From Sulfolobales archaeon (GTDB lineage: Archaea > Thermoproteota > Thermoprotei_A > Sulfolobales > Desulfurococcaceae), in contig JANXDZ010000003.1 of NCBI GenBank assembly GCA_025059075.1, positions 157,391 through 221,390 on the forward strand: a stretch of 64,000 nucleotides of DNA. The letters are read 5' to 3'. The notes under the pieces are model-generated. The model ran no database searches, was not told the origin of the DNA, and saw nothing but the letters and a program-made list of their open reading frames with translations. A program made the translations under genes and the position numbers. Shown in pieces: positions 34,124-43,047 of the stretch. Every line of letters begins with the position of its first letter. Positions within the stretch are counted from its first letter, which is position 1.

Positions 34124-35272
34124 TTATCTAGATTTAAGGTTCCTTAATACATCACTGAGTTCTTTAAATAAGTCGTCGATGTCCTGATCAGTTATGTAGC
34201 CCATGTGGCCTATTCTAAATGTAGCCTCCTTAATTGGGCCATATCCCATGGCTATCTCAAAGCCCCTCTCCCTTAAGCTACGGTAGATATCGCTGCTCCT
34301 CAATCCCATAGGGGTTCTTACTACAGTTATAGTTGGACTATAGAAGCCTGGCTTAGCAAATAGCTCTAGTCCTAGCTCAATTACTTTAATCCTAATTTTT
34401 TCAGCTCTCTTCTCATACATCTTTAGCCACGAATTCTTGCCACCCATTCTCTCAACTATTCTAAGAACAGCGTTGAGTCCAGCTACTTGAGGTATTGGCG
34501 GAGTTGATGGAGTACTCCATCCCTTAACTAAGTCCTCTCTTAATGCAATTAAGTCAAAGTACCACCCTCTATCACTTACATCTTTAGCTTTCTCAAAGAC
34601 TTCTTCACTAACTGCAGCCATAGCTAGCCCTGGAGGCACTCCAAAGGCCTTTTGACTGCTTGAAAAAACTATGTCTAAGCACCATTCATCAACTCTTATA
34701 TCGATCGCCCCCATGGATGATACTGCATCAACGAACACTAGCTTCCCCCTCTCCTTAGCTACTTTAGCTAGCTCCCTAAGTGGATTGATTACTCCAGTTG
34801 AAGTCTCATTATGAGTAATTGTTACTGCCTCTACATCACTATTCTTCCTCAGAGCTTCATCTAGTTCCTCAGGTAGAACAGGTTCTCCCAGAGGCTTCCT
34901 AAGTACTGCTGCCTTCCTTCCATTGCTTTCAACAACTTCAGCATATCTATCTCCAAAAGCCCCTATCGATGTAACGAGGACTTTTCCACCCAGCTTTACA
35001 GCATTCCTAATGCTAGCCTCCATAAAGCCTGTTCCACTACATGGAGCTAGAAGCACTGTAGCCTTCTTTGCATTAAGGAATTCAGCTAACCTAAGGACAG
35101 TGTCCTTATGTAGAGCTGAGTACTCTGGAGATCTATGGCTAAACATTTGGCTCCTCATTACTTCAAGTACTTCTGGGAAACATGCAACAGGTCCAGCTGT
35201 AAATAGCTTCATTTTCCTAGGCCACATCAATTTAAGTACTTCATCAACTACTTCAGGGTAATCGAGCTTCAT
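34124..35272 (-). CDS. class V aminotransferase (alanine-glyoxylate / serine-pyruvate type)
   Basis: A 382-residue PLP enzyme. The cofactor lysine is in S-S-S-Q-K-A-F-G-V-P-P-G (about 198-209). T-A-G-P-V-A at the start, S-G-T-G near 83, the H-N-E-T-S-T-G helix and D-A-V-S-S-M-G-A complete the fold. The family transaminates between alanine or serine and glyoxylate or pyruvate; some archaeal members are involved in serine or phosphonate metabolism. It lies 98 bp downstream of the RuBisCO stop, on the same strand. Glyoxylate or glycolate handling is one possible link to RuBisCO, but this is inference. Confidence 0.85.
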   Translation of the reverse strand: MKLDYPEVVDEVLKLMWPRKMKLFTAGPVACFPEVLEVMRSQMFSHRSPEYSALHKDTVLRLAEFLNAKKATVLLAPCSGTGFMEASIRNAVKLGGKVLVTSIGAFGDRYAEVVESNGRKAAVLRKPLGEPVLPEELDEALRKNSDVEAVTITHNETSTGVINPLRELAKVAKERGKLVFVDAVSSMGAIDIRVDEWCLDIVFSSSQKAFGVPPGLAMAAVSEEVFEKAKDVSDRGWYFDLIALREDLVKGWSTPSTPPIPQVAGLNAVLRIVERMGGKNSWLKMYEKRAEKIRIKVIELGLELFAKPGFYSPTITVVRTPMGLRSSDIYRSLRERGFEIAMGYGPIKEATFRIGHMGYITDQDIDDLFKELSDVLRNLKSR

Positions 35273-35370
35273 GAACTACTGCCCCACTTAAATCTAAACC
35301 ACTAGTGTGTTAAAACAGGTAAAAAAAGTGAATTAAGAAGTTTCTCTAAAAGCTACTTACATAAGGTAAC

Positions 35371-36702
35371 TCATATAGGTTTTACAAAGCCCCACTTCTC
35401 TAGAGCTCTCTTCAGCTCCTTGTGGTCTTCAGCATACTGATCTAGTGGAATGCCTTTAGCTATAGCTTCAAGTGCTTGTCTAACAGCAGTTGCTCCAGCC
35501 CTTGGTCCATCTGGATGGCCTATTACGCCACCACCTACTTGTATCACTATGTCTTTACTCATTACTTTAACTACTTCAGGTAGTGTTCCTGGATGAAGCC
35601 CTCCTGATGATACTGGCACAGCTGGCTTTATGTAGTGGAAGTCTTGCTCAAAGTGAAAGTCATCGCCTTGATCTGGTTTAAACAGCTTTTCCCTAAGGAC
35701 TTTGCAATTCCTTATAACGTCAATAGTCTTTGCCTCAAGTTTCCCAACTTCAGGAGTACCTACGTGTAATTGGTCTACACCAATTATTCTATAAAGCTTT
35801 GCTAAAGTAAACATGGATATTCCATGGTATTGGTTTCTAGTTAGAGCCGCATGCATTGCTCTATGTGCATGTATAGCGAGGCCGTATTCTTCAGCTAAAT
35901 CCCTTATGTAAGTTAGAGACGACCAGCCTGCTATAACTACATCCACCATGATGTATGGGTTTCCATAGTCTGCAACTAGCTTAAGCCTCTTCTCCATTTC
36001 TCTTACATCTGCAGTTATGTTAGCAAACCAAACCTTTCTTTCACCAGTCTCCTTCTCAACTCTATCAATAACTCTCATTATTTTCTCAGCTCTAGCTTCA
36101 AACCTACAGTAGCTTGGGCTAACTAAGTTTTCATCATCCTTAATGTAGTCTAGGCCGCCGATAAGTATTTCATACGCTAACTTCTCAACTTCACTGGGGG
36201 TATAGCCGATTTTTGGCTTAGGAACAGTACCTACTATAGGCCTATCATATACTTTAAATATATCTCTAACTCCATTAAGGCCCTTGAATGGGCCCTTAAA
36301 GTACTTGAGGAAGGACTGTGGTAGGTATATGTCTTCTACTCTAAGCCACTTAGCTCTCTTCATACCAAATATATTTCCAGCAACAGAAGCCAGTAGTCCA
36401 GGCATATTCCCTTCTTCAAATAGCTCAACTGGATAAGCTACCTTAACTATAAAGGATCCATCTCCTAAATCCCTAAAGTAGAATGCCTTCCCCATGAGTT
36501 TACTCAATCTACCATGATCATACCACTCATAGAGCGTAGTCCACGTCCCAGTACTACTCTCTGCAGCAATACCTCCAGCTGCATCCTCAACAGTAAATTT
36601 TTCAGCTGGCGTCACTCTAAACGATAAGATAAGGTCATTACTTAGATCTGGGACGTACTCCTTCTTTACGAATAATGGATATGGCTCAAAGCTCTGCGAC
36701 AT
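35371..36702 (-). CDS. rbcL: ribulose bisphosphate carboxylase, form III (archaeal)
   Basis: A 443-residue large chain. Catalytic residues are all present: T-V-P-K-P-K-I-G (Lys pair), G-G-L-D-Y-I-K-D-D-E-N (carbamylated Lys and Mg ligands), H-A-H-R-A-M-H, H-V-G-T-P-E-V-G-K-L-E and V-S-S-G-G. It has archaeal form III traits and no small-subunit gene. In archaea it fixes CO2 onto ribulose bisphosphate made from AMP, giving 3-phosphoglycerate. I chose the ATG at 36702 because GGTGGGTGA precedes it and a TATA box (36751-36760) lies about 50 bp upstream. An in-frame start at 36771 would lie upstream of that box. Confidence 0.94.
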   Translation of the reverse strand: MSQSFEPYPLFVKKEYVPDLSNDLILSFRVTPAEKFTVEDAAGGIAAESSTGTWTTLYEWYDHGRLSKLMGKAFYFRDLGDGSFIVKVAYPVELFEEGNMPGLLASVAGNIFGMKRAKWLRVEDIYLPQSFLKYFKGPFKGLNGVRDIFKVYDRPIVGTVPKPKIGYTPSEVEKLAYEILIGGLDYIKDDENLVSPSYCRFEARAEKIMRVIDRVEKETGERKVWFANITADVREMEKRLKLVADYGNPYIMVDVVIAGWSSLTYIRDLAEEYGLAIHAHRAMHAALTRNQYHGISMFTLAKLYRIIGVDQLHVGTPEVGKLEAKTIDVIRNCKVLREKLFKPDQGDDFHFEQDFHYIKPAVPVSSGGLHPGTLPEVVKVMSKDIVIQVGGGVIGHPDGPRAGATAVRQALEAIAKGIPLDQYAEDHKELKRALEKWGFVKPI

Positions 36703-36750
36703 GCTTTCACCCACCAGCCTCTTGAGATAGATGATTAAGGTAAGTAGGAA

Positions 36751-36760
36751 TTTATATAGA
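36751..36760 (-). promoter_or_regulatory. TATA box of the RuBisCO gene
   Basis: TCTATATAAA on the minus strand. Its centre is about 53 bp above the chosen ATG (36702), giving a transcription start near 36728 and a leader of about 25 nt that holds the GGTGGGTGA ribosome site. This supports the shorter start. Confidence 0.6.
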
Positions 36761-36930
36761 TTACTTTCCACATGGATTATTCAATTTACTCATGGAATTA
36801 GGGGCTGTCTTCCCTTCGCCTTTGAAGAAGTCTTTATAGGCTTTCAAAATCCATCTATATAAAGTAGAGATCTAATTAGTGATGAGAGCACTGCTCTAAG
36901 ACTCTTAGAGATTGAAGTATGTGGAAGCTA

Positions 36931-36944
36931 AGCTCAATTGAGCT
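36931..36944. repeat. 14-bp perfect palindrome in the RuBisCO upstream gap
   Basis: AGCTCAATTGAGCT, in the 373-bp gene-free stretch 36703-37075, about 175 bp above the RuBisCO TATA box. It could be an operator for a dimeric regulator, but it is far upstream for archaeal control. Nothing else in this gap is recognisable. Confidence 0.4.
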
Positions 36945-37075
36945 CAATAAATACTCACGAATCCATAGAGAGAACCCATAAGGTTAAAGTCCCCGGATGT
37001 CGAAGAACATTGATTAATTAATTAAATATCTGCAGCGAAAAGTTTGTAAAACACTCTGCATTATTGAAAATAGAC

Positions 37076-38623
37076 CTATTTACTGCTTCGCGGCAATCTC
37101 TTAAGTCTCCTCTCCCTCTTAACTCTACTCTTAACTATGCTCCAGTACATCCAGGCGCTTCTCTTCAATGAACCCACCCTACCCCTGATCCTCTTTACTT
37201 TAGGTAGTAGAGCTCCAAGTCCATCAATGCTCTTAGTCATAAGCATTGATACAGCTACAGCATGTATCTTCTCTAATTCAATGAGCCTTCTCTTAATTAA
37301 ATCAATATGAGTATCTAAGAAGCTAGTTGTGTGAAATCCCTTTAAGAATTCCTCACTAGATATTATTGATTTAAGGAGCGGGATATTAGTGTCAACACCT
37401 GTTATTACGTATTCACTTAAAGCTCTAGCTAATTTAGATACAGCACTTTCCCTAGTTGGAGCCCAAGCTATTAACTTAGCCATCAATGGACTGTACTCAG
37501 GTGAAACAATAGAGCCTTCAGAAACACCGCTGTCAACTCTTATGCCTGGACCACTTGGCTCAAAGTACTTTTTCACAACTCCTGGAGAAGGCATTAAAGT
37601 CACTGGGTTTTCAGCATTAATTCTGGCTTCAATAGCGTGCCCCCTTATAGATATATCTCCTTGGCTTAACTCAAGCCCTTCCTCAAAGGCTATGAGGAGC
37701 TGTTGCCTAACTATATCTACTCCAGTAATCGCTTCAGTAACTGGGTGTTCTACTTGAAGCCTAGCATTGACTTCAATGAAGTAATGCTTTTTATTCTTCA
37801 TGTCGTATAGAAACTCCACAGTACCTGCATTAATGTACTTTATTGACTTCATTAATTCAATTGCATCACTCAGTATCTTCTCCCTCTCTCCACTCTCTAA
37901 AACAGGCGAAGGAGCTTCCTCTAATACCTTCTGATACCTCCTCTGAATACTGCAGTCTCTATCAAATAGATGTATTACTCTATCTCCATCACTTAAGATC
38001 TGTACTTCAATGTGCTTCACATAGCTTAAGTACTTCTCAACAAAGATCCTTGGGTCATTAAAGGCTTTTTCAGCCTCTCTCTTAGCTTGCTTAAAGCATG
38101 CTTCAGCTTCTTTATCGCTTCTAATGATCCTCATGCCGATCCCCCCTCCCCCTCCAGCAGCCTTTATGAGGACTGGATATCCATACTCTTTAGCGTAGTC
38201 AATTATATTTGAAGGATCTCTTACCTCCATCCAAGGAATTGTAGAGATGCCTAACTCTCTAGCAATGTCCTTGGCCATAACTTTGTCTCCAGAGAGCTTC
38301 ATAGCCCTCGGGGGAGGGCCTATGAATGTTAAGCCAGCTCTAACTACTTTCTCAGCAAATGAGCTGTTTTCAGAGAGAAAGCCGTAGCCAGGGTGAATTC
38401 CATCAACTCCAAGCTCTAGCGCTACATCAATTATTTCATCTATATCTAAATAGCTTGAAACCTTGCTGTCGTAATCCATATATTTCCTATGCATGCTTAA
38501 CTTATCTTCATCAGTGTATACTCCTATGGCAATCCATCCGAGTTCTCTTAGAGTTCTCGCTATCCTTATAGCTATCTCTCCCCTATTTGCAATTAATATA
38601 GATCTCTTCAGCAAGGCTCGCAC
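37076..38623 (-). CDS. accC: biotin carboxylase subunit of acyl-CoA carboxylase
   Basis: A 515-residue ATP-grasp enzyme that carboxylates the biotin on the carrier protein. Motifs: I-A-N-R-G-E-I-A-I-R-I (about 11-21), H-P-G-Y-G-F-L-S-E-N, K-A-A-G-G-G-G-G-I-G-M (ATP loop, about 163-173), E-V-N-A-R-L-Q-V-E-H-P (about 288-298). After the usual end near 450 there is an extra Lys/Arg-rich tail of about 60 residues (R-V-K-R-E-R-R-L-K-R), not typical of the family. The partners (carrier, carboxyltransferase) are 2-6 kb away. Starts with GTG. Confidence 0.92.
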   Translation of the reverse strand: MRALLKRSILIANRGEIAIRIARTLRELGWIAIGVYTDEDKLSMHRKYMDYDSKVSSYLDIDEIIDVALELGVDGIHPGYGFLSENSSFAEKVVRAGLTFIGPPPRAMKLSGDKVMAKDIARELGISTIPWMEVRDPSNIIDYAKEYGYPVLIKAAGGGGGIGMRIIRSDKEAEACFKQAKREAEKAFNDPRIFVEKYLSYVKHIEVQILSDGDRVIHLFDRDCSIQRRYQKVLEEAPSPVLESGEREKILSDAIELMKSIKYINAGTVEFLYDMKNKKHYFIEVNARLQVEHPVTEAITGVDIVRQQLLIAFEEGLELSQGDISIRGHAIEARINAENPVTLMPSPGVVKKYFEPSGPGIRVDSGVSEGSIVSPEYSPLMAKLIAWAPTRESAVSKLARALSEYVITGVDTNIPLLKSIISSEEFLKGFHTTSFLDTHIDLIKRRLIELEKIHAVAVSMLMTKSIDGLGALLPKVKRIRGRVGSLKRSAWMYWSIVKSRVKRERRLKRLPRSSK

Positions 38624-38724
38624 GCCGAAGCCTTAGGTATAGTAATTATGGACTAACTTATAAACATGTGCTTCAAGAACGTTGCTCATCCTTAATGGCT
38701 TTAATCATAGACTTAAGGTAGTCA

Positions 38725-39420
38725 TTATGCAACTAGCGTTATTTCAAGCCACTTAAAGCTCTTCATGTAGTTAAGCACTACTTCAACTCTATTGTTAACC
38801 ACTCTATTCATTAAGTTAAGGGATTCTTCAGTTAGTGGAGCAACTCTATACACAATCATTGAGGAGCTTGGTGTAACTATGGAGTACAAGAGCCCTCTAT
38901 CTATAAATAACCTAAGCATAGTCTTTAAATCTACTTTAGAAGGCAGTGCCCCCCCACTGGGGTGAGTGTGTGCTGATAAGAAGTGTTTAAAGTATGGAAG
39001 GACTACTTTACTCCTCTCCCCCTCAATAATGATCCCCCTTCCATCAAAAAGCAGCGCTAAGCAATACTCTACTCCCCGAGCATATGTCTTTAATGAATAC
39101 TGCTTCATTGATGGATGCAGGTACTTCATGTATAGTTCGTAGATGCATCTATATAGGGAACTTAGTTGAACTCTAGCAGGGCCTCTCCTCACATCAGAGT
39201 TTATGAGCCACTCTCTAGAGAACGTTCTAGCGCTTTCAACAACATCATGCTCACAGCCTACAGCATCTATAGTTATTGAACTAGGCGCGCTTTCTCCAAG
39301 TAATACGTCTTCATTTACATAAATTTCTCTACAGAAAGCGTCGTCAACTAAGTCCTCTAGGAAGTTAATTAGCCTAGCTATAAATGCTATGCGTTTAGTA
39401 AGCGCGTTATCCAGCAGCAC
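38725..39420 (-). CDS. JAMM/MPN-motif protein with N-terminal extension
   Basis: The C-terminal half (about 130-230) carries a JAMM-type metal motif: an upstream Glu (I-I-I-E-G-E), then H-T-H-P-S-G-G-A-L-P-S-K-V-D, i.e. H-x-H-P...S-x2-D. JAMM proteins are zinc isopeptidases that remove ubiquitin-like tags (SAMP in archaea) or hydrolyse other substrates. The first 115 residues are helical and unassigned, so this is longer than a typical stand-alone archaeal JAMM. I start it at GTG 39420, which overlaps the M20 gene by 14 bp; an ORF start at 39504 would overlap by 98 bp. Confidence 0.65.
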   Translation of the reverse strand: MLLDNALTKRIAFIARLINFLEDLVDDAFCREIYVNEDVLLGESAPSSITIDAVGCEHDVVESARTFSREWLINSDVRRGPARVQLSSLYRCIYELYMKYLHPSMKQYSLKTYARGVEYCLALLFDGRGIIIEGERSKVVLPYFKHFLSAHTHPSGGALPSKVDLKTMLRLFIDRGLLYSIVTPSSSMIVYRVAPLTEESLNLMNRVVNNRVEVVLNYMKSFKWLEITLVA

Positions 39421-40666
39421 TTCCTCTCTGCGCAATTCCTTCAGCTCCCAGTGATTGTAGAACTTTAATGAACTCAATGTATATCTCCGTAGCTTTATAC
39501 ACATCTCTTAACTCTATGTATTCATCAGCTACGTGTGCAGCACTAGGGGCTCCAGGTCCATATGCAACTACATCTATTTTAAAGTCCCTGTAGTAGCGTA
39601 GATCTAGTCCGCCACTGCATACTATAAGCCTAGGAGCTACTCCAATCACTCTATTCACTACTCCCACTAGTTCTTTAACTAAAGTTGAGTTTGGATTAGT
39701 TAATGCTGGAGCCGATTTACCAACTAACTTCACATCTATTTCTGCACTAGTTGCTGCAGCTGCTTTATTCAGAAACTCCTTAAGTTCTTCAACTACTTGC
39801 TCTAGATCTTCTTCAATTACAAGCCTCCTATCAATGCTGAATGAAGCCTCTCCTGGAACTATGTTTATAGCATTAGCCGACGAAATCCTTCCTCCAACAT
39901 TTATAGTTGGCCTCCCAGCTTCAGGGAAGTCGTATTCATAGCTGCTCCTCTTGCTCTCTAAGAATGGCTTATACTTCTCAACGAACTCCTTGGCTAAATA
40001 GATCATTTTCTCAAAAGCATTTACGCCAAGCCATGGAGTACTCCCATGAGTCTGCCTGCCTTTAACAACTACTTCTAGCCAGACATTACCCCTGTGCCCA
40101 ATCCATATTTTCCCTAAGCCACTTGGCTCAGCTATAATCGCTAGATCAGGTCTTGAGCCCAACTCCCTTATTAAGTAGCCTGTGCCAGTTAATCCACCTA
40201 CTTCTTCATCTGGGACATAGGCTCCTTCAATGACTAACTCCTTTAGCTCACTTGTTGAAGCTAGATAAGCTATTGCAGCTGTGAATGAAGCTATCCCACC
40301 CTTCATATCTGTTGCCCCTCTACCGTATATCCTTCCATCAACTTCCTTTGGATTAAATGGCTCAGTAGTACTCCAACCTCCTCCAGGTGGAACTACGTCG
40401 TAGTGGCCGTTGAATTGCAGGACTCTTTCACCACTCCCAACTCTAGCTAGAAGTATGTACCTCGGCTTACTTGGCCCTGCAATAACAGGGACGTTGCTGA
40501 TGACGTATTCCTGAGGTACTTTATGTACTGTTACATGGACTCCAAAATCCCTTAATACACTTGCATAGTAATTAACGATCTCTCCATAGCTTTCGCCAAG
40601 AAACGTTGGATAACTAATGCTCTCAACGAGGATTCTTCTAGCTAATTCCTTTACCCACTCAAGCAC
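39407..40666 (-). CDS. M20-family metallopeptidase/deacylase (ArgE/DapE type)
   Basis: A 419-residue di-zinc hydrolase. Ligands are visible in order: N-G-H-Y-D-V-V-P (His and the following Asp, about 85-92), G-A-T-D-M-K-G-G (bridging Asp), D-E-E-V-G-G (catalytic Glu pair), A-E-P-S-G and a late H-V-A-D-E-Y. Inserted between is the dimerisation domain with G-R-Q-T-H-G-S-T-P. The family removes acyl groups from amino acids (acetylornithine, succinyl-diaminopimelate) or cleaves dipeptides; the substrate is not readable. It is coupled to the JAMM gene. Confidence 0.88.
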   Translation of the reverse strand: MLEWVKELARRILVESISYPTFLGESYGEIVNYYASVLRDFGVHVTVHKVPQEYVISNVPVIAGPSKPRYILLARVGSGERVLQFNGHYDVVPPGGGWSTTEPFNPKEVDGRIYGRGATDMKGGIASFTAAIAYLASTSELKELVIEGAYVPDEEVGGLTGTGYLIRELGSRPDLAIIAEPSGLGKIWIGHRGNVWLEVVVKGRQTHGSTPWLGVNAFEKMIYLAKEFVEKYKPFLESKRSSYEYDFPEAGRPTINVGGRISSANAINIVPGEASFSIDRRLVIEEDLEQVVEELKEFLNKAAAATSAEIDVKLVGKSAPALTNPNSTLVKELVGVVNRVIGVAPRLIVCSGGLDLRYYRDFKIDVVAYGPGAPSAAHVADEYIELRDVYKATEIYIEFIKVLQSLGAEGIAQRGSAAG

Positions 40667-40933
40667 TTCAATACACCACCATTACTTACATGGGGGGCGA
40701 ATATATTAACTCACCTGCAACAATGAAGCTTTAGCCATAGTTGAGGAAGACCTATGCTTCACTAGGCTTGACTACTCACAGTGTTCCCGCTAAATACTTC
40801 TTCAAGTATCCACACGTTACGTTAACAGAACTGCTTCATCCATGGCTTTACTTAGAGCACTCCCCCTCTCCTATTCCTAAACGTTTTTAATAGCAATGAT
40901 GACTCACTATATAAGTAGAAGGGTGGTAAGGCA

Positions 40934-41479
40934 GTGTCTTATGTCAAGAGATATCGTGTAGAAACTGCACTGGGGAATTTAATTGAAGTCAGTGTTGCTT
41001 TAGAGGGCGATAAGTACTTAGTTAAGCTGAGTAATGGAGATGAGTACTCAGTTAGAGTACTTAAATTCGATGAGCGATTAAGACAAGTAGTGCTTGAAGT
41101 TAATGGAGAAGTAGTTAGAATCGATGGAGTAGGAGGAGATCTATTAATTGATGGCATGCTATCACTAGTAAAGAGGGTGAGTGAAGCAATTCAACTAGCT
41201 AAAACACCCTCCAGTACTAAAGAGGGATCAGTTGAAGTTACTGAAGAGAAAAACGTAGTGAGAGCACCTCTCACTGGAAGAATAGTTGATGTAAGAGTAA
41301 AGGCTGGAGACTTCATTGAGCCTGAAACTATTATAGCAACAATGGAGTCAATGAAGATGCTTATTGAAGTGAAATCAGGTGTCTATGGCTTAATAAGCGA
41401 AGTACACGCTGAGCCAGGCAAAGTCGTTAAAAAAGGAGACATATTGTTAAAGCTAAAACACGAAGCCGGGGCTTCATAA
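40934..41479 (+). CDS. biotin carboxyl carrier protein of acyl-CoA carboxylase
   Basis: A 181-residue carrier. The C-terminal 75 residues are the biotinyl domain: A-P-L-T-G-R-I-V-D-V, then the biotinylated Lys in M-E-S-M-K-M (usually A-M-K-M), and V-K-K-G-D-I-L-L. The N-terminal 100 residues form the beta-rich region seen in propionyl-CoA carboxylase carriers, joined by a charged linker. Start GTG with GGTGG seven bases upstream. A TATA-like CTATATAA (about 40907-40914) sits near the start. It is convergent with and overlaps the carboxyltransferase stop. Confidence 0.9.
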   Translation: MSYVKRYRVETALGNLIEVSVALEGDKYLVKLSNGDEYSVRVLKFDERLRQVVLEVNGEVVRIDGVGGDLLIDGMLSLVKRVSEAIQLAKTPSSTKEGSVEVTEEKNVVRAPLTGRIVDVRVKAGDFIEPETIIATMESMKMLIEVKSGVYGLISEVHAEPGKVVKKGDILLKLKHEAGAS

Positions 41480-43045
41480 AGGCATATTGCCGTGCTTCCT
41501 AGGCATTATCTCCTCTCTCTTAGATGACGTAGCTTCTAAAGCTATATAGATCTTCTTCCTAGTCTCCCTTGGAGCTATGACGTCGTCAACGTAGCCCAGT
41601 TCAGCAGCTCTATATGGATTAGCAAAGAGCCTCCTATATTCAATTAACTTATCCTGCAGGAACTTCTCTGGATCTGCCTGCTGCTGTGCAGCCTTCCTAT
41701 AAAGTATTCTAACAGCTCCCTCAGGACCCATTACAGCTATTTCAGCCGTAGGCCATGCGTAAACTACATCTGCACCCAGGCTCCTACTACCCATAGCTAT
41801 GTAGGCTCCTCCATAGGCTTTCCTCATAACTATAGTTATCTTTGGAACAGTAGCCGTTGCATATGAGTAGAGAATCTTAGCTCCATGCCTAATTATTCCT
41901 CCATGCTCTTGATCTATGCCTGGCATGAAGCCTGGGGTATCAACTAGCGTAACTATAGGTATGTTGAATGCATCTAGGAATCGGACAAACCTAGAGATCT
42001 TGACGCTTGCATCTATGTCTATAACACCTGCATTAACCCTTGGCTGATTAGCTACTATTCCAACAACGAGGCCCCCTACTCTAGCAAAGCCTACTACACA
42101 TGACTTACCGTACTCAGCCTGTACTTCTAGGAACTCTCCATTGTCAACGATTCTAGTCACTACTTCTCTAACGTCATAGGGCTTCACAGGATCTGTGGGG
42201 ATTATTGAGTCAAGCTCAGCGTCCTCCCTATCCCATGGATCTCCAGTGTCAATAACTAGTGGCTCATCTGCATTGCTTGAAGGCAGATAGCTTAAAACCC
42301 TTCTGACAAGCCTTAAAGCACTTACATCATCTTCTGTAACGAAGTGCGCTACTCCACTCATATGTGCATGTACACTTGATCCTCCGAGTTCTTCAAAAGT
42401 TGTCTCAAGGCCTGTAGCTGCTTTAACTACTTCAGGGCCTGTTATAAACATGTAGGCGCCCTTAGTCATTATTATGAAGTCAGTTAAAGCAGGGCTATAG
42501 CTTGCAGCTCCAGCGCATGGGCCAAGGATCACGCTTATTTGAGGAACTACTCCACTTGCCTTAGCGTTAGCAGCAAATATTAAGCCTGCTCCATGGAGGC
42601 TCGCTACTCCCTCCTGTATTCTAGCACCACCGCTGTCCCAAAGACCTATTACTGGAGCTTGATTCTCTACAGCCATTTCTATTACTTTAGCTATCTTATA
42701 GCCATGTACTTCCCCTATGCTTCCGCCCATGACTGTGAAGTCTTGGGCGAATACGTACACAATTCTGCCATCTATTTTTCCATAGCCCACTACTACTCCA
42801 TCGCCTAAGTACTTCACTTTAGCTATATCTATTCCAAGCTCTTCATAGTACCTCGACCTCGTTGCTGAAAGCCACCAGAGCTCCTGGAAGCTCCCTCCAT
42901 CCAGTAGTTCCTTAAGTCTCTCTCTAGCTGTAAGCTTGCCTTTACTATGCTGCTCCTTAATTCTATCTACTCCTCCTCCCTCCAAGCTCTTCTTCCTAAG
43001 GCCCTCTAGCTCATTAATTAGATCCTCAATGTCTCTGTAACTCAT
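41474..43045 (-). CDS. acyl-CoA carboxyltransferase (propionyl/acetyl-CoA carboxylase beta)
   Basis: A 523-residue carboxyltransferase of the PccB/MmdA family. It has the ARERL start (T-A-R-E-R-L-K-E-L-L), the G-S-I-G-E-V-H-G-Y-K loop, the acyl-CoA site D-S-G-G-A-R-I-Q-E-G (about 140-150), G-P-C-A-G-G-like G-P-C-A-G-A-A-S-Y and the C-terminal carboxybiotin site (A-Y-G-G-A-Y-I-A-M). It transfers CO2 from biotin to the acyl-CoA. With the carboxylase subunit and carrier it makes a three-subunit enzyme giving malonyl- or methylmalonyl-CoA. The thiolase stop lies 2 bp upstream of its ATG. Confidence 0.92.
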   Translation of the reverse strand: MSYRDIEDLINELEGLRKKSLEGGGVDRIKEQHSKGKLTARERLKELLDGGSFQELWWLSATRSRYYEELGIDIAKVKYLGDGVVVGYGKIDGRIVYVFAQDFTVMGGSIGEVHGYKIAKVIEMAVENQAPVIGLWDSGGARIQEGVASLHGAGLIFAANAKASGVVPQISVILGPCAGAASYSPALTDFIIMTKGAYMFITGPEVVKAATGLETTFEELGGSSVHAHMSGVAHFVTEDDVSALRLVRRVLSYLPSSNADEPLVIDTGDPWDREDAELDSIIPTDPVKPYDVREVVTRIVDNGEFLEVQAEYGKSCVVGFARVGGLVVGIVANQPRVNAGVIDIDASVKISRFVRFLDAFNIPIVTLVDTPGFMPGIDQEHGGIIRHGAKILYSYATATVPKITIVMRKAYGGAYIAMGSRSLGADVVYAWPTAEIAVMGPEGAVRILYRKAAQQQADPEKFLQDKLIEYRRLFANPYRAAELGYVDDVIAPRETRKKIYIALEATSSKREEIMPRKHGNMPL

Positions 43046-43047
43046 TG

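Noticed and set aside
36703..36771. N-terminal extension of RuBisCO to an in-frame start at 36771
   Set aside because: That start lies upstream of the TATA box and adds a hydrophobic segment foreign to the family; the shorter start has a ribosome site.
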